A stretch of 6,364 nt of DNA from JBDRNE01 sp043812935. GTDB taxonomy: Bacteria > Omnitrophota > Gorgyraeia > Tantalellales > Tantalellaceae. The notes beneath the pieces are model-generated. The model saw only the letters and a list, made by a program, of their open reading frames with translations. It did no database searches and was not told the DNA's origin. The number at the start of each line of letters is the position of its first letter. Position 1 is the first letter of the stretch. Of the stretch, positions 6,107 through 6,364 are shown piece after piece. The stretch covers positions 1 to 6,364 of the forward strand of contig JBDRLO010000002.1 in NCBI GenBank assembly GCA_043812935.1. The letters are read 5' to 3'. The translations under genes were made by a program, and so were the position numbers.

Positions 6107-6153
6107 CTCCATAACCACATTAAAGTAATTTAATGAACGGTAGTTGGCTTTGT

Positions 6154-6364
6154 TTAGCGTTTTTTTAAATGCTCTTCCGCTTTACGCAATTTTTTTAAAA
6201 AACCATTCTTTTTAAAGGCTGACTGCCATTTCTGCATGGTTATCCAGCCGGCAAAACGAATAACAGCCTGGCGCCATAACCGGTACCATCTTTTCCATCC
6301 GGCTTTAATGTTGTGTAACGAAAATATTAGAGAGGGAAAATAAAACACATTAAGGCTTACCTTG
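6154..6364 (-). CDS. C-terminal end of an unidentified basic protein, truncated at the window edge
   Basis: The frame is open to the right edge and ends in TAA at 6156-6154, giving 69 visible residues. A GTG at 6348 could be read as a start, but nothing resembling a Shine-Dalgarno precedes it and the frame continues upstream, so this is most likely the tail of a longer gene. The segment is rich in aromatic and basic residues (FYFPSLIFSLHN, then GWKRWYRLWRQ, then a WITMQKW stretch) and ends in a Lys/Arg-rich helix with about a third charged residues. Such tails occur on membrane-associated enzymes, including B12-binding radical-SAM proteins and glycosyltransferases, but I do not recognise the family. 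It is 62 nt upstream of the ZIP-like ATG in the same direction and may share its transcript. Confidence 0.55.
   Translation of the reverse strand, partial: KVSLNVFYFPSLIFSLHNIKAGWKRWYRLWRQAVIRFAGWITMQKWQSAFKKNGFLKKLRKAEEHLKKR

Noticed and set aside
6092..6118. GTG start at 6118 (or ATG at 6112) for the ZIP-like protein
   Set aside because: No ribosome binding site precedes them, and the extra codons would contain the AGGAGG that properly serves the ATG at 6091.
1..6364. CRISPR arrays, tRNA or rRNA genes, transposons and attachment sites
   Set aside because: I saw no regularly spaced repeats, cloverleaf sequence, transposase motif or terminal inverted repeats; nearly all the window is covered by protein genes.

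Overview
All genes in this window lie on the minus strand and read from high to low coordinates. The host is a Gram-negative (diderm) bacterium: one gene encodes a secreted protein that looks like an outer-membrane beta-barrel ending in Phe, and another encodes a LapA-like inner-membrane protein. The DNA is AT-rich, with clear AGGAGG ribosome binding sites before some genes. The gene mix (LapA-like protein, HEAT-repeat protein, lone receiver, sugar genes, B12/radical-SAM-rich style of neighbourhood) reminds me of uncultured phyla such as Omnitrophota or Elusimicrobiota. That placement is only an impression; no marker gene is present.

Layout in order of transcription. (1) 6364-6154: the C-terminal end of a basic, aromatic-rich protein of unknown function, cut by the window edge. 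(2) 6091-5309: a ZIP-family-like membrane protein whose metal-ligand positions appear to be replaced. (3) 5308-5143: a 166-bp non-coding stretch with a weak promoter candidate, a small dyad and a G8-containing Shine-Dalgarno. (4) 5142-207: five tightly packed genes: a nucleotide-sugar epimerase/decarboxylase-like SDR, a single-domain response regulator, a YaiO-like outer-membrane barrel, a membrane-anchored HEAT-repeat protein and a processive family-2 glycosyltransferase. Their junctions are +1, -8, +5 and +6 nt, so they are almost certainly one translationally coupled operon. (5) 158-1: after 48 nt and a perfect AGGAGG, the start of a LapA/DUF1049-family gene that runs off the left edge.

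Working model (inference): the operon makes and exports an exopolysaccharide. The SDR supplies or modifies a nucleotide sugar, and the BcsA/PgaC-like synthase polymerises and moves the chain across the inner membrane. The YaiO-like barrel gives a route through, or an anchor in, the outer membrane. The HEAT protein, predicted to face the cytoplasm, and the lone receiver would form a regulatory or scaffolding module. No c-di-GMP PilZ domain, periplasmic TPR protein or deacetylase is visible, which sets this apart from the Bcs, Pga and Alg synthase-dependent systems. The substrate and polymer cannot be named from sequence alone.
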